A stretch of DNA of 64,000 nucleotides from Allacma fusca. Its lineage: Eukaryota; Arthropoda; Collembola; Symphypleona; Sminthuridae. Under the pieces are notes generated by a model. That model was not told where the DNA came from and made no database searches. It saw only the letters and a program-made list of their open reading frames with translations. Shown piece after piece: positions 28,320-40,044 of the stretch; the stretch's first letter is position 1; every line of letters starts with the position of its first letter. Made by a program: the position numbers and the translations under genes. The DNA is taken from NCBI GenBank assembly GCA_947179485.1, contig OX359249.1, forward strand, positions 54,261,402 to 54,325,401, in the 5' to 3' direction.

Positions 28320-28803
28320 GTACATATTTCTTTCATTGGTTCAGGTGCCAACAATATTGCAAATCTCCTCCGCAGAACATTTAAATGGAAGCCGACATTT
28401 ATTCCTGGTATAAAAATTAAGAATTTTTTAAATAATGTTAAGGACCATAAAGAATTGAACACGGGAGGAATATATCGGATAATTGTGGTTCTTGCAATTC
28501 TGTATACATTCGAGAAACAGGACGGCCTTTAGAAGGCAGAATTAATGAACACAAAGGACATATTGTAAAGAGCAACTACCGGAAATATGCTGTAGTTAAT
28601 CATATACATACGACAAAATTGAACCATTGGATTGAATGGGCAGATTATAAAGTTATCCTTCAAGAACCTATGTAATTTTTAAGTGAAGTGAAAGAAGGAT
28701 TATAATTCAGCAAAGCAAACATTCATTGGTGAACATCAATAAAGTTTACATACTAAGTGATGCTTGGAAACCAATTATTCCAAAACTAAATAGAATTCTT
28801 TAA
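28320..28803 (+). pseudogene. Penelope-like element 3' remnant with GIY-YIG endonuclease
   Basis: One frame (28320 to about 28485) ends in TGGIYRI. After a frameshift the next gives CGSCNSVYIRETGRPL and GRINEHKGHI. A third piece near 28735-28803 carries VYILSDAWKPIIP. This is the order of the GIY-YIG nuclease at the C-terminus of Penelope-like retroelements: the GIY and YI strands, the ETGR arginine, the RxxEH block and a final WKP motif. A Gly normally before ETGR is replaced by Arg. No reverse transcriptase is seen upstream, so this is a 5'-truncated, frameshifted relic. Confidence 0.6.
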
Positions 28804-29080
28804 CAACAAGTTAAAAAGAAATTGTAAAAAATTAATATAAATTAAAGTTTCAGTTTTGTGTAAAAAATTATTACGATGTAACAGATATTTAGTTTTCGTA
28901 ATTTAGAAATTAGTTGTATATAGCCCGAAGATGAACACAGCTGTTGTTCGAATTCTTATTAAGTTATTGCATGTGCATCTATAGAATGCCATCATGTGTA
29001 AGATTATTGCATTTTCTTGTTGCCAAAAGTAAATAATTATCCACCCGTTAGAGAATAAGTAGATAATTTTTAAAATATGC

Positions 29081-29314
29081 ATGAAGTGGTTTACAAAGTG
29101 GGGTAACTCTTTATATGGTAATATGGTTGTTAGTTCAACACACGGACCGAATTTTTTTAAACGCGGTTCTTGTGAGGTTGATATTTCTTATCAAAAAGGA
29201 GTCGTTGAAGCATATTACAGAGACGTTGTGCATGTGATCCTCCTCAACCATATGAGCGGAGACTGCTATTCACAGGGAGTCAGGATTGCACAACTATTTA
29301 TTTGTTCCAAGTAA
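29081..29314 (+). pseudogene. dUTPase-like fragment
   Basis: A 77-aa ATG frame. The second half contains GVVEAYYRDVVHVILLNH followed by VRIAQLF. These match, in order and spacing, the dUTPase motif with the uracil-binding Asp/Tyr (here GVVEAYYR) and the later GDRIAQL motif (Asp replaced by Val). The N-terminal trimer motifs and the P-loop-like C-terminus are missing. It may come from the neighbouring Maverick-type relic or from another virus-like element. Confidence 0.5.
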
Positions 29315-29468
29315 AATTGATTGTGCAGGAAGGTGAGGTAAAATTATGTAGTGCACGTGTGTCCAATTCTGTATTACAATTTTAGAATATTAAATATTTT
29401 TGTTTGAATAAATCTCACTTTTACAATAATAGTAATTACTTTGTCATTTACTTTTGCATAGGTTCGTG

Positions 29469-30336
29469 CAGGGTTGAAAATTGGAATCGGAATTGTAATC
29501 GGAATCGAAAAAGAATCTGAAAATTTAAAGTATTAGAATCGGAATCGGAATTTAAAATATTGTAAAATCAGGTATTGGAATTATAGTCAGAATTGGAAAG
29601 TAAGTATCTGCATTGGTATTAGAATTTAATGATATTCTAATGAATTCCGATTCCATTTCTGATATTGCAAAATGCAGCCATAAAGAGCATTTTTACCTTT
29701 TACGACCTTTTATAGTACTTTTATACGTTACACTTCTACATGGGTTTCTGCACAAACAGTTCTTAATCGTAGTAATACAAAGGGAAAGAAATGCGGACTC
29801 ATTTGTTCATGATTACGACTACAATAGACATTTAGAAATACAAAAAAAAATTAAAGACATGTTCCAATGTATTCTGTGGAACAACTGTGGAGCGCACAAG
29901 GGACAATTGAATTAATTTGTCCAAGTGTTGGAATGATTCCGAATTTTCTGAAATTCTCCAGCAAGTAACAACTTCTGTAATCTTGAGCAACCCAGTAACT
30001 TAGGTTACTGTGGGAAGACTTTTCTAAGCATTACGTTTAAAACTATACCCTACGTCGACTTCTCGAGGAATCCCTGCAAAACATGTTGTTTGTTTGAGTA
30101 AACAAATAGCATAAATTACGTGGTCGAATGACTTAAAAATGACAAAAATAACAATAAATTATGGGTTACATGCATAGAATCGGAATTGGAATAGGAATTA
30201 TTAAAAGAATTTGAATTAATTTGTACCGTAATTCAAAATTAATTATTTGGATACCTCGGAATCTAAATCGATATTAAATTTAAGCAGGTATTGTAATTGA
30301 AATCGGAATTTTTATTTTCCCAATAATTCATCCCTA
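29469..30336. mobile_element. hAT-type non-autonomous element (MITE 1), GGAATC-rich
   Basis: Flanked by perfect 8-bp duplications GGTTCGTG (29461-29468 and 30337-30344). Imperfect terminal inverted repeats: CAGGGTTGAAAATTGG at the left, and the complement of TAGGGATGAATTATTGG at the right. Both subterminal zones are built of GGAATCGGAATT-like words in many permutations. The internal 100-aa frame (29613-29915) has no recognised motif. Confidence 0.75.
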
Positions 30337-30344
30337 GGTTCGTG

Positions 30345-31171
30345 ACAATCTTGTTCTTGAGTTACAGATATGTTGGGATTAATCACTACTTGGGACCATG
30401 GTGTTATGAATGGTTATCACGGAATTAATAGTAGTAGTTTTGACTGTTTTCTCTAAGATTTGTGATATGATTACATCACTAATATGAATCGATTAAACAG
30501 CTGTAATCTTAACGAACCTTTTATCTTTTCTGACAATGTATGTCTTATTATTCAAATGAATAATAATTTCATTCTCTAAATTCATAGCTTATGTTTTAAC
30601 GTGAAAATTCATTAAAACTGACTACAATTACAAGGCGTACTTAAAGATGTATTTATTACAGCAGCGTTTACATCCTCAGTCTATCTATAATATTCGACAT
30701 CTATAAAATATCATTCGACAAATTTCTTGGATTTAACTTTCTTAATCTTACATGCATTTTCTATGAAATACTTCAAATACATAATAGAGGATAATTATGC
30801 AAAAAGTACCTCAGACTTTAAAAATTAAACTTAATTTGTTTGTAACGAAACATGTTATGTTGTTCGACATTCTTTCACTTTTTTACATAAAAAAAAATAT
30901 TTTAGATACAAAAATAAAAAAAATAACACCGATTCCTTATCTTTTTCTTTATTATAAGAAGCAAAGATAGAAATTTGAACAGATATTGAGAATCAAAAAT
31001 ACATTTGATAATGAATCATAGTCCTTACACGTAACGACGATAGCCATCCTTGTCATAAGCAAACACAACATCAAACAAAACTACCTTAAAACACAATCAT
31101 ATTTAAGGCAAAAGTAAACACCTTGCTTACTGAAAATACACAGCAAGAACGTTGGTTTTCTAGATTAAACT
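30345..31171. other. AT-rich region, nothing recognised
   Basis: Only short frames and A/T runs are seen; no repeat pair or coding motif is supported. Confidence 0.4.
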
Positions 31172-31735
31172 TCAACGGAAAATTACCACTGTCAACATTG
31201 CAATACGATGTAAAACCCCTTTCATATTAATCACCTTAGCAAGATTCACTGGCAAGAAGTCGTCAAACATAAATTTGGCAGTTTCAAAATGATCTATAAT
31301 TTGTCCTCCGCCAATGTTATCAACCGAAAACGTAATGTCACGTGAAACAACATCAAAACGGCCCGAAAAGTTTGCAATGGTTGGGTAATTAGCAAGAAAT
31401 ATCATTTCTTGAATTCAAATCCAAACCGCCCCCTACACTCACTCTGAATAATTCGGTGATTATAAATAGCTTATAATCCTTCGCAATAACAATAGGGATG
31501 CCATCATCACAGATAACATTCCTCAAAGGTTGAGTAACATATACAGCATTAAACGGTTCTAGATTTTTTTAAACTAGTACAACAATTTCAGAAGCTAAAT
31601 AAATGGGTTCCAGATGTCGCTTTTTCGTTTCAATAAGACCAAAATCAGCATCGACGGGCATTCGAAAGTGTCCTGGGTTTGAGTAATTAACATAGAGTCG
31701 CTCAAAACGAGTATTGGCTAAATGTTGCAAAGCAG
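31172..31735 (-). pseudogene. Decayed unrecognised gene next to Maverick capsid relic
   Basis: Two overlapping minus-strand frames join across a frameshift near 31400: an upstream one containing RMPVDADFGLIETKKRHLEP and a 77-aa ATG frame (31172-31405) containing SGRFDVVSRDITFSVDN. Both have protein-like composition and lie 80 nt downstream of the capsid-gene relic in the same direction. A Maverick-associated gene is therefore likely by position, but I do not recognise the family. Confidence 0.35.
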
Positions 31736-31816
31736 TGTAAACGAAGCACTACATTTACAATATACCATAGCAGGTCGGAAATTATCTCATTTGCACCTAG
31801 TCACAAACCACACTCA

Positions 31817-32505
31817 TTATAACGTTACAATTATGAAACAATAACGGTCAGTATACTCAACATTTTAGAGAAGAACTCGCTATACAGAAACATGCTTGTT
31901 TGACCCGACTTTAAATTCTTTAGCCCTATATTATAAATCCACAATTGCTGTAAGTAAAATTTCATATTAACCGTGGCAACTGGAATAGGGATGATCTGCT
32001 GGTAGTCCAGGCCCAGGCAGAGTGCACAGTGATGTTCTGCAAACAATTTAGCAGCCGCCATATCTTGGTAAAAGACATCTGAGTGAACGGCACGGTGACA
32101 CGGCTGTGAATATGAAGTTTGTGTATAAATATTCGGCGCTTTACTTTATTTGCAAGTTGCGTTCGAATCTGAACAGCCGCATAAGCAATCTATCTGACCA
32201 ATTCTCTTTGATTTCACAATGAAAACGCCATTCTTGTCCTTGAAATCTGAACCTCGAAATAGTTTTTTATAAAGAAAGATGGGAATGGAACGGATATATT
32301 ATTAACAGAAACGCATAAACAGTTAATATCGTCAGGTGAGAACCTGAATGGGTTTTTTGTATACGTTCCATTAAAACTAGCGTTGCTAGGAAATGCAATA
32401 ACTAATCGATATTGTACTGCAGACAAAAACATTTCCTGCAATGAATGCCTGATTTCCTGATGGAATTGTAAAAACTTTAACCGCACCTCTACTCATTTTA
32501 TATAA
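31817..32505 (-). pseudogene. Maverick F54H12.2-like capsid gene, second copy (C-terminal half)
   Basis: Several frames in series carry the hallmarks of the F54H12.2-like Maverick virion protein. These are VFTIPSG, then QYRLVIAFPSNASFNGTYTK followed by NPFRF, then a short piece ending MFLYSEF. After a frameshift comes a last piece with VEYTDRYC before a stop at 31817. The plus-strand copy at 55.5-56.8 kb has the same landmarks (FTISPG; PYRIIIGL...FGGHFKKNPL; VAYIEF...YIDR). The N-terminal half is absent or unrecognisable. At least three frame breaks make it dead. Confidence 0.6.
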
Positions 32506-32984
32506 AGTATTCTTTTATTCTAATAACACCGGATGTGCTAGAATAATATTCGGGTAAATAATACGCTTTATTATGTAAAAAGTATATAATTGCTTTGCAT
32601 TTTAACGTATTTGAATTTTTGGTGTTGTCAGATCAATAAAGTATGATTTCATCGGATGATTTGGCTAATCTCAGTGTAAAATCCATATTATTAAAACGTA
32701 TCGGTCTTGCTAACGATATCTGTATCAAGTTCATTCATTATTTATAAGTTATCAGCTATGACGTTTTACGCTTTTTGAATACTTAGTTTCCCCCTGAACT
32801 TGTAAAATTAAAAGAATCTTCAATAAAAATTTCAGTTTCACGACGTGATTTGAATAACTCCTATCTGTAGGCAAACACTTTTTCATATGTTGTGTAAGAA
32901 TAACAATTCTTACTTGTACTACTAAATTTTGCATTTGACAATAATTTGTCTTGGCTAAACATTTATTTTACAATAAATTATTTG

Positions 32985-33314
32985 TAATGCTTGCGTATTC
33001 ATTATTTATAAATTTTGAAATATCTCCATTGACTAGTTGAATTTAGTTAGTAAAAATTAGTCGTAAAAATCAATGTATTGGTCAAATTTGCCTGTCATTT
33101 TAAATTCAATTTTACCATTTGTATCATATTTATTGATCGTTGGTTTGTAATTTGCATAAAGGATAAATTAAACTGTAATATCTAACATAGGTAGCTGAAA
33201 AATGATCGGCTGGTTCTTATATTTGGCAAATTTTCCCAATTATAATAAATAATCAAATTTTGATTTTCCGTTTCGTTTCTTTACATTGCGTATGTTGGTT
33301 TTCGGGTCTGGCAT
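32985..33314 (-). pseudogene. Decayed unrecognised minus-strand frame
   Basis: An ATG at 33314 begins a frame with pieces KRNGKSKF, PIIFQLPML and IEFKMTGKFDQYIDFYD, interrupted by several in-frame stops at fairly regular spacing. It looks like a gene relic rather than noise, but I cannot name a family. Confidence 0.25.
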
Positions 33315-35898
33315 TGTAATTGCAATTAGCTTATTTGAACTTGTTTAAAATTCCCTTTTCAGACTGATTTATATGTTTGCTTATTTCAAATTGAATATTT
33401 TTGGCTAACGGGTTTTACTATTTTTAGGCGATGTTTTTATATTAGTTCCTTTAATAATACATTTTGCTACATAAGCAACTGCATCTTTGGCATAAAAAAC
33501 TTTTTTACAAATGGAATGATTAGTTTAGACCCATTTTTAAATAATCCACCTAACCCTCCACCTTTTTGGAACACTTAAACGTTTTAGAAGTATTTGATGG
33601 ATTTAATGTCGTGTAGTACAGATCATAATCATAAACATTTTATTTTCATTTTGTAAAGATAATGCTTAAAACGTCAATTTTGCAATGTATATGATTGAAA
33701 ATTAATTATAAACAACACTTTTAGTAAAAAAATCAATTTTAACATTGCACCGAAACATTGCACACAGAGGTTGCGTAAATACTCAATCAAGAATTATGAT
33801 GTGAACATAAACTGATTTGTTTTTTAAACAAATTTTACATAACATTTCTTCAACCTTTTGAATTAACTTTCTGATACAAAAAAGTCAAAGAATTAATCGT
33901 TAATAGCATATAAAAATCTTATTACTAATCTTATTACTAATATAAAAGTAAACATACAGTTTAATCAATTCATTCTTTTTCCATTTTCTTCGTTGTCATT
34001 TCAAATTGTATTAGAAGGCTTTTCCTAAAATACAAATCAAATTGATTATGTTATAATTTATAACAATAATAAAAGCTTATTCCAAGAACGGTACCTTAAA
34101 CATCACTAACCAACAATAACTTTTAAGAAGCTGCCTGTTCCAGATAACGGTTGAATACTTAATTTTTCGTATAATGACGAAAGGACAACTTACAGAAAAT
34201 ATTGCATGCTCAATAGAAGGATCATCACAAGGATTCCATTGTGAATTCCACGATAGAAGCAGCATGATATATTTGCACACAAGAAAAACATCCCGCTTGC
34301 AAAAAATTTTGAGGTCGAAAGATAGTTGATGTTTGCAAAGAAAGCTATCCTGCTTGCCAAATATAATCTTTGTGTATAATTTGATGTTTTCAAGTGTTAG
34401 TTCTATAAGGTATGTCAGTATTTGGTTTAGGCGTGTGGTTTTTTTTTCTATCTTTCCAAAAATTAGGTTTCCAATTTAACCAACTTGTATTTTTACTAAT
34501 GTTTTCCGTTTTATCTGTTTGACTTGATGATTCCGTTTCAGCAGCAGCATTTTTAATACTTGCTGCAATGTTCATACTTTCATTTGTGTTGGGTTCTAAA
34601 TGATTTTATAATGTTGAAGACTATTTATTTTAGGTTACCATGCTTTACAACTATAACTAACGTTTGTTTTTCATAATTCTGTTTTAGTATTGCAATTTTC
34701 ACATTTCTTTTTATAGTAATTCCCGCGTCTTTGGGACAATTACTTATTTTCACTTGTCTGTATCACAATCCTCAATTCCTTCACTCACAATTTACGAGCC
34801 TTTACATTTGCTCTGAGAGCTACCAAATGAATTGCCATTTGGGAATACAACACTTAGCTTTTTCTTTAAATACTGTTTCCACTGACTTGGAAAGTTCAGC
34901 TCTAAATTTTAAATTTAAAAGTATTAAAGCACATGCGCGAAAATCAAAGCAGCTTTTAAACGAGTAATACCAACTGGTCCAGATAAGTTCGGAAATTTAA
35001 ATTTTTGATGGATTACATACTTTGGTAAATTCAGATATGATTGAACCTTTTACGTGTAATTGATCTAATCCTTTCATGAACACTATTCAAGGAAACGTTT
35101 CCTAAATGCGTTTATACTGATCTATGTTATACGAATAACTACACAAAATATTTTCTGGTTTTGTTAAGCTAATCTGTTTAAATTTTTTAATAACTTAATT
35201 GTAAGTACAATCTTAACACAGGGAAAGTTTAATAATGACTGAAAACGTTATTTTTTTCTTATAAAAATAAAAACAGCATGAATGAAGTATTATATAGTTA
35301 ACAAAACTTACGCTTATGAAACTATGTAATGATTAATTTACAATTCATAACTTCAATTGCATCCCCATTTGCATTAAAACCCTTAGTATGTATTGCACGT
35401 TAAAATCTGGAAAATTTACAATGGGACACTATTCAATGTTTAGTACTTGAACTTTCGAATGAATTTCTTTTAGTTGCTGTTGTGTTTTCTATATGAGAGC
35501 CATGATTCATGTCCACCTATTGGAGTGGCCGTTTACAATTATTGCAGAAGCAATCAATCATAGCACGGTCAACTTTGTTCAATTCTTGCTGCAAGCATTT
35601 CCAAGCTCCCGCTTCAGTCTGTGCCCTCCGCTTAAACATTTTCCTTTCGAGGTATCCAAAAATAAAAAGTGTATGACTGGCGTCAGGAGAATTTACTCTG
35701 ATATCTCTGTTCCCTATGATTTTTATCCCTAGAAAATTCGTTGTGGTCTCCGCTTAGGCTCGAGTCTTCTTAAACGTGGGTAACGTAGCCTTGTTGTGGT
35801 GTAGCGTGACCCATGATGTCTCACCAGGGTAGAGGAGTGGAATGTACTTCTCATAATATGAAATCAAAAGATTCGTAATGTAGTGGTCCAAGTTTAAT
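33315..35898. other. AT-rich region without supported genes
   Basis: Only short frames occur (for example 34390-34575 minus, 34731-34967 plus). I see no motif, paired repeat or terminal repeat that I can support. Confidence 0.4.
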
Positions 35899-37281
35899 TT
35901 GACCTTTTTAGGAACTCGGAACAGAGGTAAAGTGTCAGGCCCGCAGACTCCTGACAACCGTGAAGGTGTTACTAAAAATGTCTTTGATGCAACAAAAGTT
36001 GTATGTAACTTTGTGTTTATAGATTTAAAGAAGGTATTCAACTCTGTATCAAGACTTCTCCTACTTCATAAGATTCGTAAGCGTTTTAAGTACAACGAGA
36101 GGTTACTTAGAATTTTATGTGACTATCTCTCTAATAGAAAATTTAAAATATTTGTAAACAATGTATTGTCGCAAGAATATGCCCATTTGAATGGTGTTCC
36201 TCAGGGATCTATACTAGGCCCATATCTCTTTTTATTTTTCTCCGATATAAGTAATGTTTTAAAAATTGACTATGTAGCCTACGCGGATGACTTGGTATTA
36301 TTTATATATGATACATGTATATCTCGCCTTTTTACTAATATGCAGACATGGCTGGATAAGCTACAAAAGTGGATGAAGGACAATTCCCTTACTATTAATA
36401 CAACCAAAACAATGTATGTAATTTACCACAAGTCAAGCAGTAGCATAGAGACGGACTGTGTGCTACATGTTGAAAATGAGGAAATCACAAGAGTTTGGTC
36501 GTTCAGGTACCTAGGAATTATTATTGATGAGAAATTATGCTTTAAAGACCATTTTGACCACGTTATGAAAAAGGTATCCAAATCAATGGGAGCAGTAATT
36601 AGAGTTCGTCGATTACTGAACGATAGTACACTGTGTATGCTCATCAACGCATTTGTACTCTCTCATATAGACTACTGTATACTTATATGGTCACAGGTAT
36701 GTAAATCAAGGATTGATCTCCTGCAGTACAAACTGGATAGGTTCTTACTAACATTGTACAATCGCAAGCATAGAACCATACGGTCACAACCACTTGCAAA
36801 CGTGTACGAGTTCTTTGGCATAGTTACTATAAACGAGAGAGTTACTTATTATTGTAGCCGATTTACATACGCTTTGGTACACTATGGACACTGTGTAAAT
36901 TATATTAATAGCTTGTTACATTTTAAGGTAATTTCGTCTCGTCTACGATCCTCCAGATTTATTGTGCTCACTCAACCTCTGACAAAATTAGCCATTGCTA
37001 AGAAGAATGTTGTATATATGTGTATAAGGCTTTGGAATGACCTCCCGCCTGAATTGCGTATGCGTGACTGTTCATTTGGGATTTTCCAAAACCTTCTAGG
37101 TAAGAATATTTTAACTCAGCGGAATGATCATGTAATTTGACTAAAGCTTTCCTGTATTTGACACGGTATGTTGATATGACTTGTTTTGTATTTGAAGGCA
37201 TCTAAATATGTGTCTGGGGTGAAAACCAATATTTATATTGACTCCTTCGACACTTGAATAAAGAATAATAATAATAATAAT
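35899..37281 (+). mobile_element. 5'-truncated LINE, reverse transcriptase C-terminal part
   Basis: An open frame of 413 codons (35899-37140, no proper ATG) covers the RT from its A motif onward. FIDLKKVFNSV keeps the catalytic Asp, with the usual AFD changed to VFN. GVPQGSILGPYLF and YADDLVLF follow, then the thumb region (FRYLGIIIDEKL) and a typical tail (LRMRDCS...). After a 120-nt 3' UTR comes an (AAT)n tail (37262-37281), a simple-repeat tail as in CR1/L2/RTE-type LINEs rather than poly(A). The endonuclease and N-terminal RT are missing, so the copy is truncated though its frame is open. Confidence 0.75.
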
Positions 37282-37285
37282 ACGA

Positions 37286-39140
37286 CTGTGTAATGCAATT
37301 AAATCAGACGGGACAACACAGAATGTCAGGGCAGGCAGAATTATCTGCACAGTCAGACTACTCCATTTTAACCAATTTAGATTCGCCTATAAGATTATAC
37401 AATTTGAATTTCACTTTAAATAGTTCTCTTTCAGAATGATACCAACTTAGACTGGCTGAATTTCACGATTGGGCAGTTCTGGACGCCTGGAATTCCTCGC
37501 ATGAAATCCAATTTACGCAAAAGGGGATTTGACTACAAAGAAGACTTGGTTAAAATATTATCAAGATATCATTTCTAAAATTCAACACAATTTCAATAAA
37601 ACACAATTTCAATAAATGAATGCTCGAAATCACGTAGCTCTTACGTCGCGTAAAAGTAAATTCATTTTTTAAAATCAGTTTGATGAAGGGCTGGCGCGAC
37701 GTGAAATTCAACCAGTCTGATTTCGGAGCGAATTTCTGTAACCTGCTTAAAGTAGTAAGCTAACGGAAACGTCATAAGTTACTAGTTTAGAAGACCCTCG
37801 GAGGATGAGTAAAATGATCTAGATCATTCTTGATCTGGCATAAATACGTACACGTATTTTGACTGGAGGCAAAGCCCACCACATTCTTTAATTATTATTG
37901 TATACCCATGAGTAGGCTTGGGAATATTTCGCTTAATTTTGCATAACAATTTCGCAAATTATAATTTATTTTTTGCAAATTTCGCAGTCTTTAGTTTTTA
38001 TTGAATGATGGTCTAAAAGAAGTAGCTTAAATATTACAAAAAATTCCGTTACATCGAATCGCTGAAATTGTAATAATTACTTAATCATTGTTGTCATCTG
38101 AATTGCCTGGTTGAACTGTTGCATCGTAAATTAACACATGAAAGCCAACATTTTCTTCGGTAAGTTTTAGGCGCTGGGAAGCAGAAGCTTTTTTAAATAA
38201 GAAAAGCTACTCTCAACGGGAGCGCTACAGCCGGGTACGGAAATTACTTTTAGTGCAACCTCCGACAAATACGGCATTTCTCGAGAAAATTTCAGCTAAA
38301 CTGCCATAACGTCTACTTCAGCTGTTTGACCAAAATTCTCCATTTCACACAGCCAAATCTTGTAATGGAATTGGCCTGCTAGAAACTTTTAAAAGCGACG
38401 ATAAAATGTATTGGCAAATATTTCCGGTCAAAACTGTGAATCCAGAATTTGAGCGTCGTCCCAGTTTTTTGCTGGGTGTTTTTTGCTGAGATTAAGCGAC
38501 AATTTATCAGTCCACTTTCCGGAAACTGCTGTAAACTGTTTATTCGATTTTGTAATGTTTGTGTTTTATTTACTTTTATTTTTAAATTTTACTGCAAGTT
38601 GGAAAAATGCAGCGCTTAAATATGAAGTGTTATTTAAAACCGCATTAAAAGTTGGCTCCACGAAAATCATTGGGTAAGAGCAATGCGATAAATCATAGGA
38701 TTGTAAACACGAAAGTAATGACGGGGCACGTTTCTACAGAATGGCTGTCAGCTGTACGTTGAACAGACATACCACCGAATTTTATAATTCAAATTATTAC
38801 TGATATATGTAAAATGTTTTACAAGATTCAGGATTTTGTAATTGGATTTAATATTTCGCAGTTAACCTTCCCATTTCGCAAACGCATTTTTGGCAAATTT
38901 CGCAATTTGTTTTTTCATTTTTGGATTCTACCGACATCTGAGGTTACGTTTCACCCACGTGGGAGTATCGTAACTAATCGTTTTTAGAATTTCGCATTTT
39001 TCGCAAAACCCCAAGCCTACCCATGAGGTTTACCAAGTTTCTTGAAAACACAGGAGCGAAGTGTATCTGTAGATCATTTTGCTTTAAAGGTCACCTGCAC
39101 GTAGTTCATTTGTCTATGTCGGTTATGTTGAGCATTCATT
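37286..39140. mobile_element. Long-inverted-repeat (fold-back) element, copy 1, split by a hAT element
   Basis: The left part (37286-37912) matches the left arm and centre of copy 2 (39187-40044). Shared words include gacgggaca, gaatgtcag, ttctgaggat/cggaggatgag, catattttgact and ttaattattgta. The centre continues after the hAT insertion (39028-39140) through gatcattttgctttaaaggtcacc-type sequence. The right arm is truncated. The LINE tail ends directly at its left side. Confidence 0.55.
37913..39019 (-). mobile_element. hAT-type element with transposase remnant
   Basis: A perfect 8-bp duplication CCCATGAG (37905-37912, 39020-39027) flanks inverted termini TAGGCTTGGG...CCCAAGCCTA. Both ends carry repeats of TTTCGCA/GCAAA, the kind of subterminal sites hAT transposases bind. 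On the minus strand around 38130-38290 two frames hold VISVPGCSAPVESSFSYLKK and RLKLTEENVGFHVLI. These resemble the C-terminal dimerisation region of hAT transposases and are broken by a frameshift. It is an internally deleted, dead derivative inserted into the fold-back element. Confidence 0.8.
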
Positions 39141-39186
39141 TATTGAAATCTAATCTTAGAAGTTTTATCTTGATTATTATTATAGT

Positions 39187-40044
39187 CGTTTTTATAGTCA
39201 CAGCAGCTCCCGCTTACGTTGAATTCCAGCCGAATCGGACGGGACAGTAAAGAATGTCAGGGGAGCAAAATTATTTGAGCAGCGGGACCGTTCCATTTAA
39301 TTAAATGTAGATTTCCATGTAAGATTGTACCTTTTAGAGTTGTCGCTCTAAACGGTACTCTTTTAGGATAGTTATACTTTGGAGTGGTTGGTTTCGAACG
39401 GGACAACTCTGGGACTCAATTATAGTCTCATTGGTATTTCGGGACGTGATTGGGACGGGGAGGTAATCTTATGCGGAACACAAAAATGTGCAAACACCAC
39501 AGACGCTATAACCGTTATGTTACTACTTAATAATAAGTTCTGAGGATAAGCAAAATGACATTCTTGTTCTGAATGTATGCACGTACGCACATTTTGACTA
39601 GAGCCAACGACAACCACATTCGTTAATTATTGTACACCCAGGAGGCTTATCCAGTAAGTGTCTTCAAAACTAAGTATCGAAAGTTCCCTGTAGACCATTT
39701 TATTTTGCTCGTAATTCATTTTCCACATCGGTTATAGCCTCTGTGGGCAAGAAATTTGTGTTCCGCAGAAAGATTACCTCCCGTCCCGATCCTGTCCCAA
39801 AATAACAATGAGACTTTAATGGAATCACGTTCGAAACGCAACCACTCCGAAGTCTCATTACTCTAAATGACTACCATTTAGAGCGGCAACTGTAATGTAT
39901 AATCTTATGGAGACAACTTCATTGGTTTAATGGGAGGGGTCTTACTGTCAAGATAATTGTGTTGTCCCCGATATTCTGTGTTGTCCTGTCCGATTTCATT
40001 GTATTACAATGAAATGCAGAAGCTTCTGTGACTATAAACAACAC
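39187..40044. mobile_element. Long-inverted-repeat (fold-back) element, copy 2
   Basis: The left arm (about 39187-39520) and right arm (about 39715-40044) are imperfect inverted repeats of over 300 bp. Corresponding words include tttatagtcacag, aatcgga-gggaca, aagattgtac/gtataatctta, ggagtggttg/caaccactcc, aggtaatctt/aagattacct and gctataacc/ggttatagc. The spacer is about 195 bp. No coding capacity is seen; it is a MITE or fold-back element of unknown superfamily. Confidence 0.6.

Noticed and set aside
29613-29915. 100-codon frame inside MITE 1
   Set aside because: No motif and inside a non-autonomous element with word-array ends; probably chance.
35754-36041. 95-codon minus frame over the LINE start
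   Set aside because: Antisense shadow of the reverse transcriptase frame.
39420-39617. 65-codon minus frame
   Set aside because: Lies inside the inverted-repeat element and has no protein-like features.
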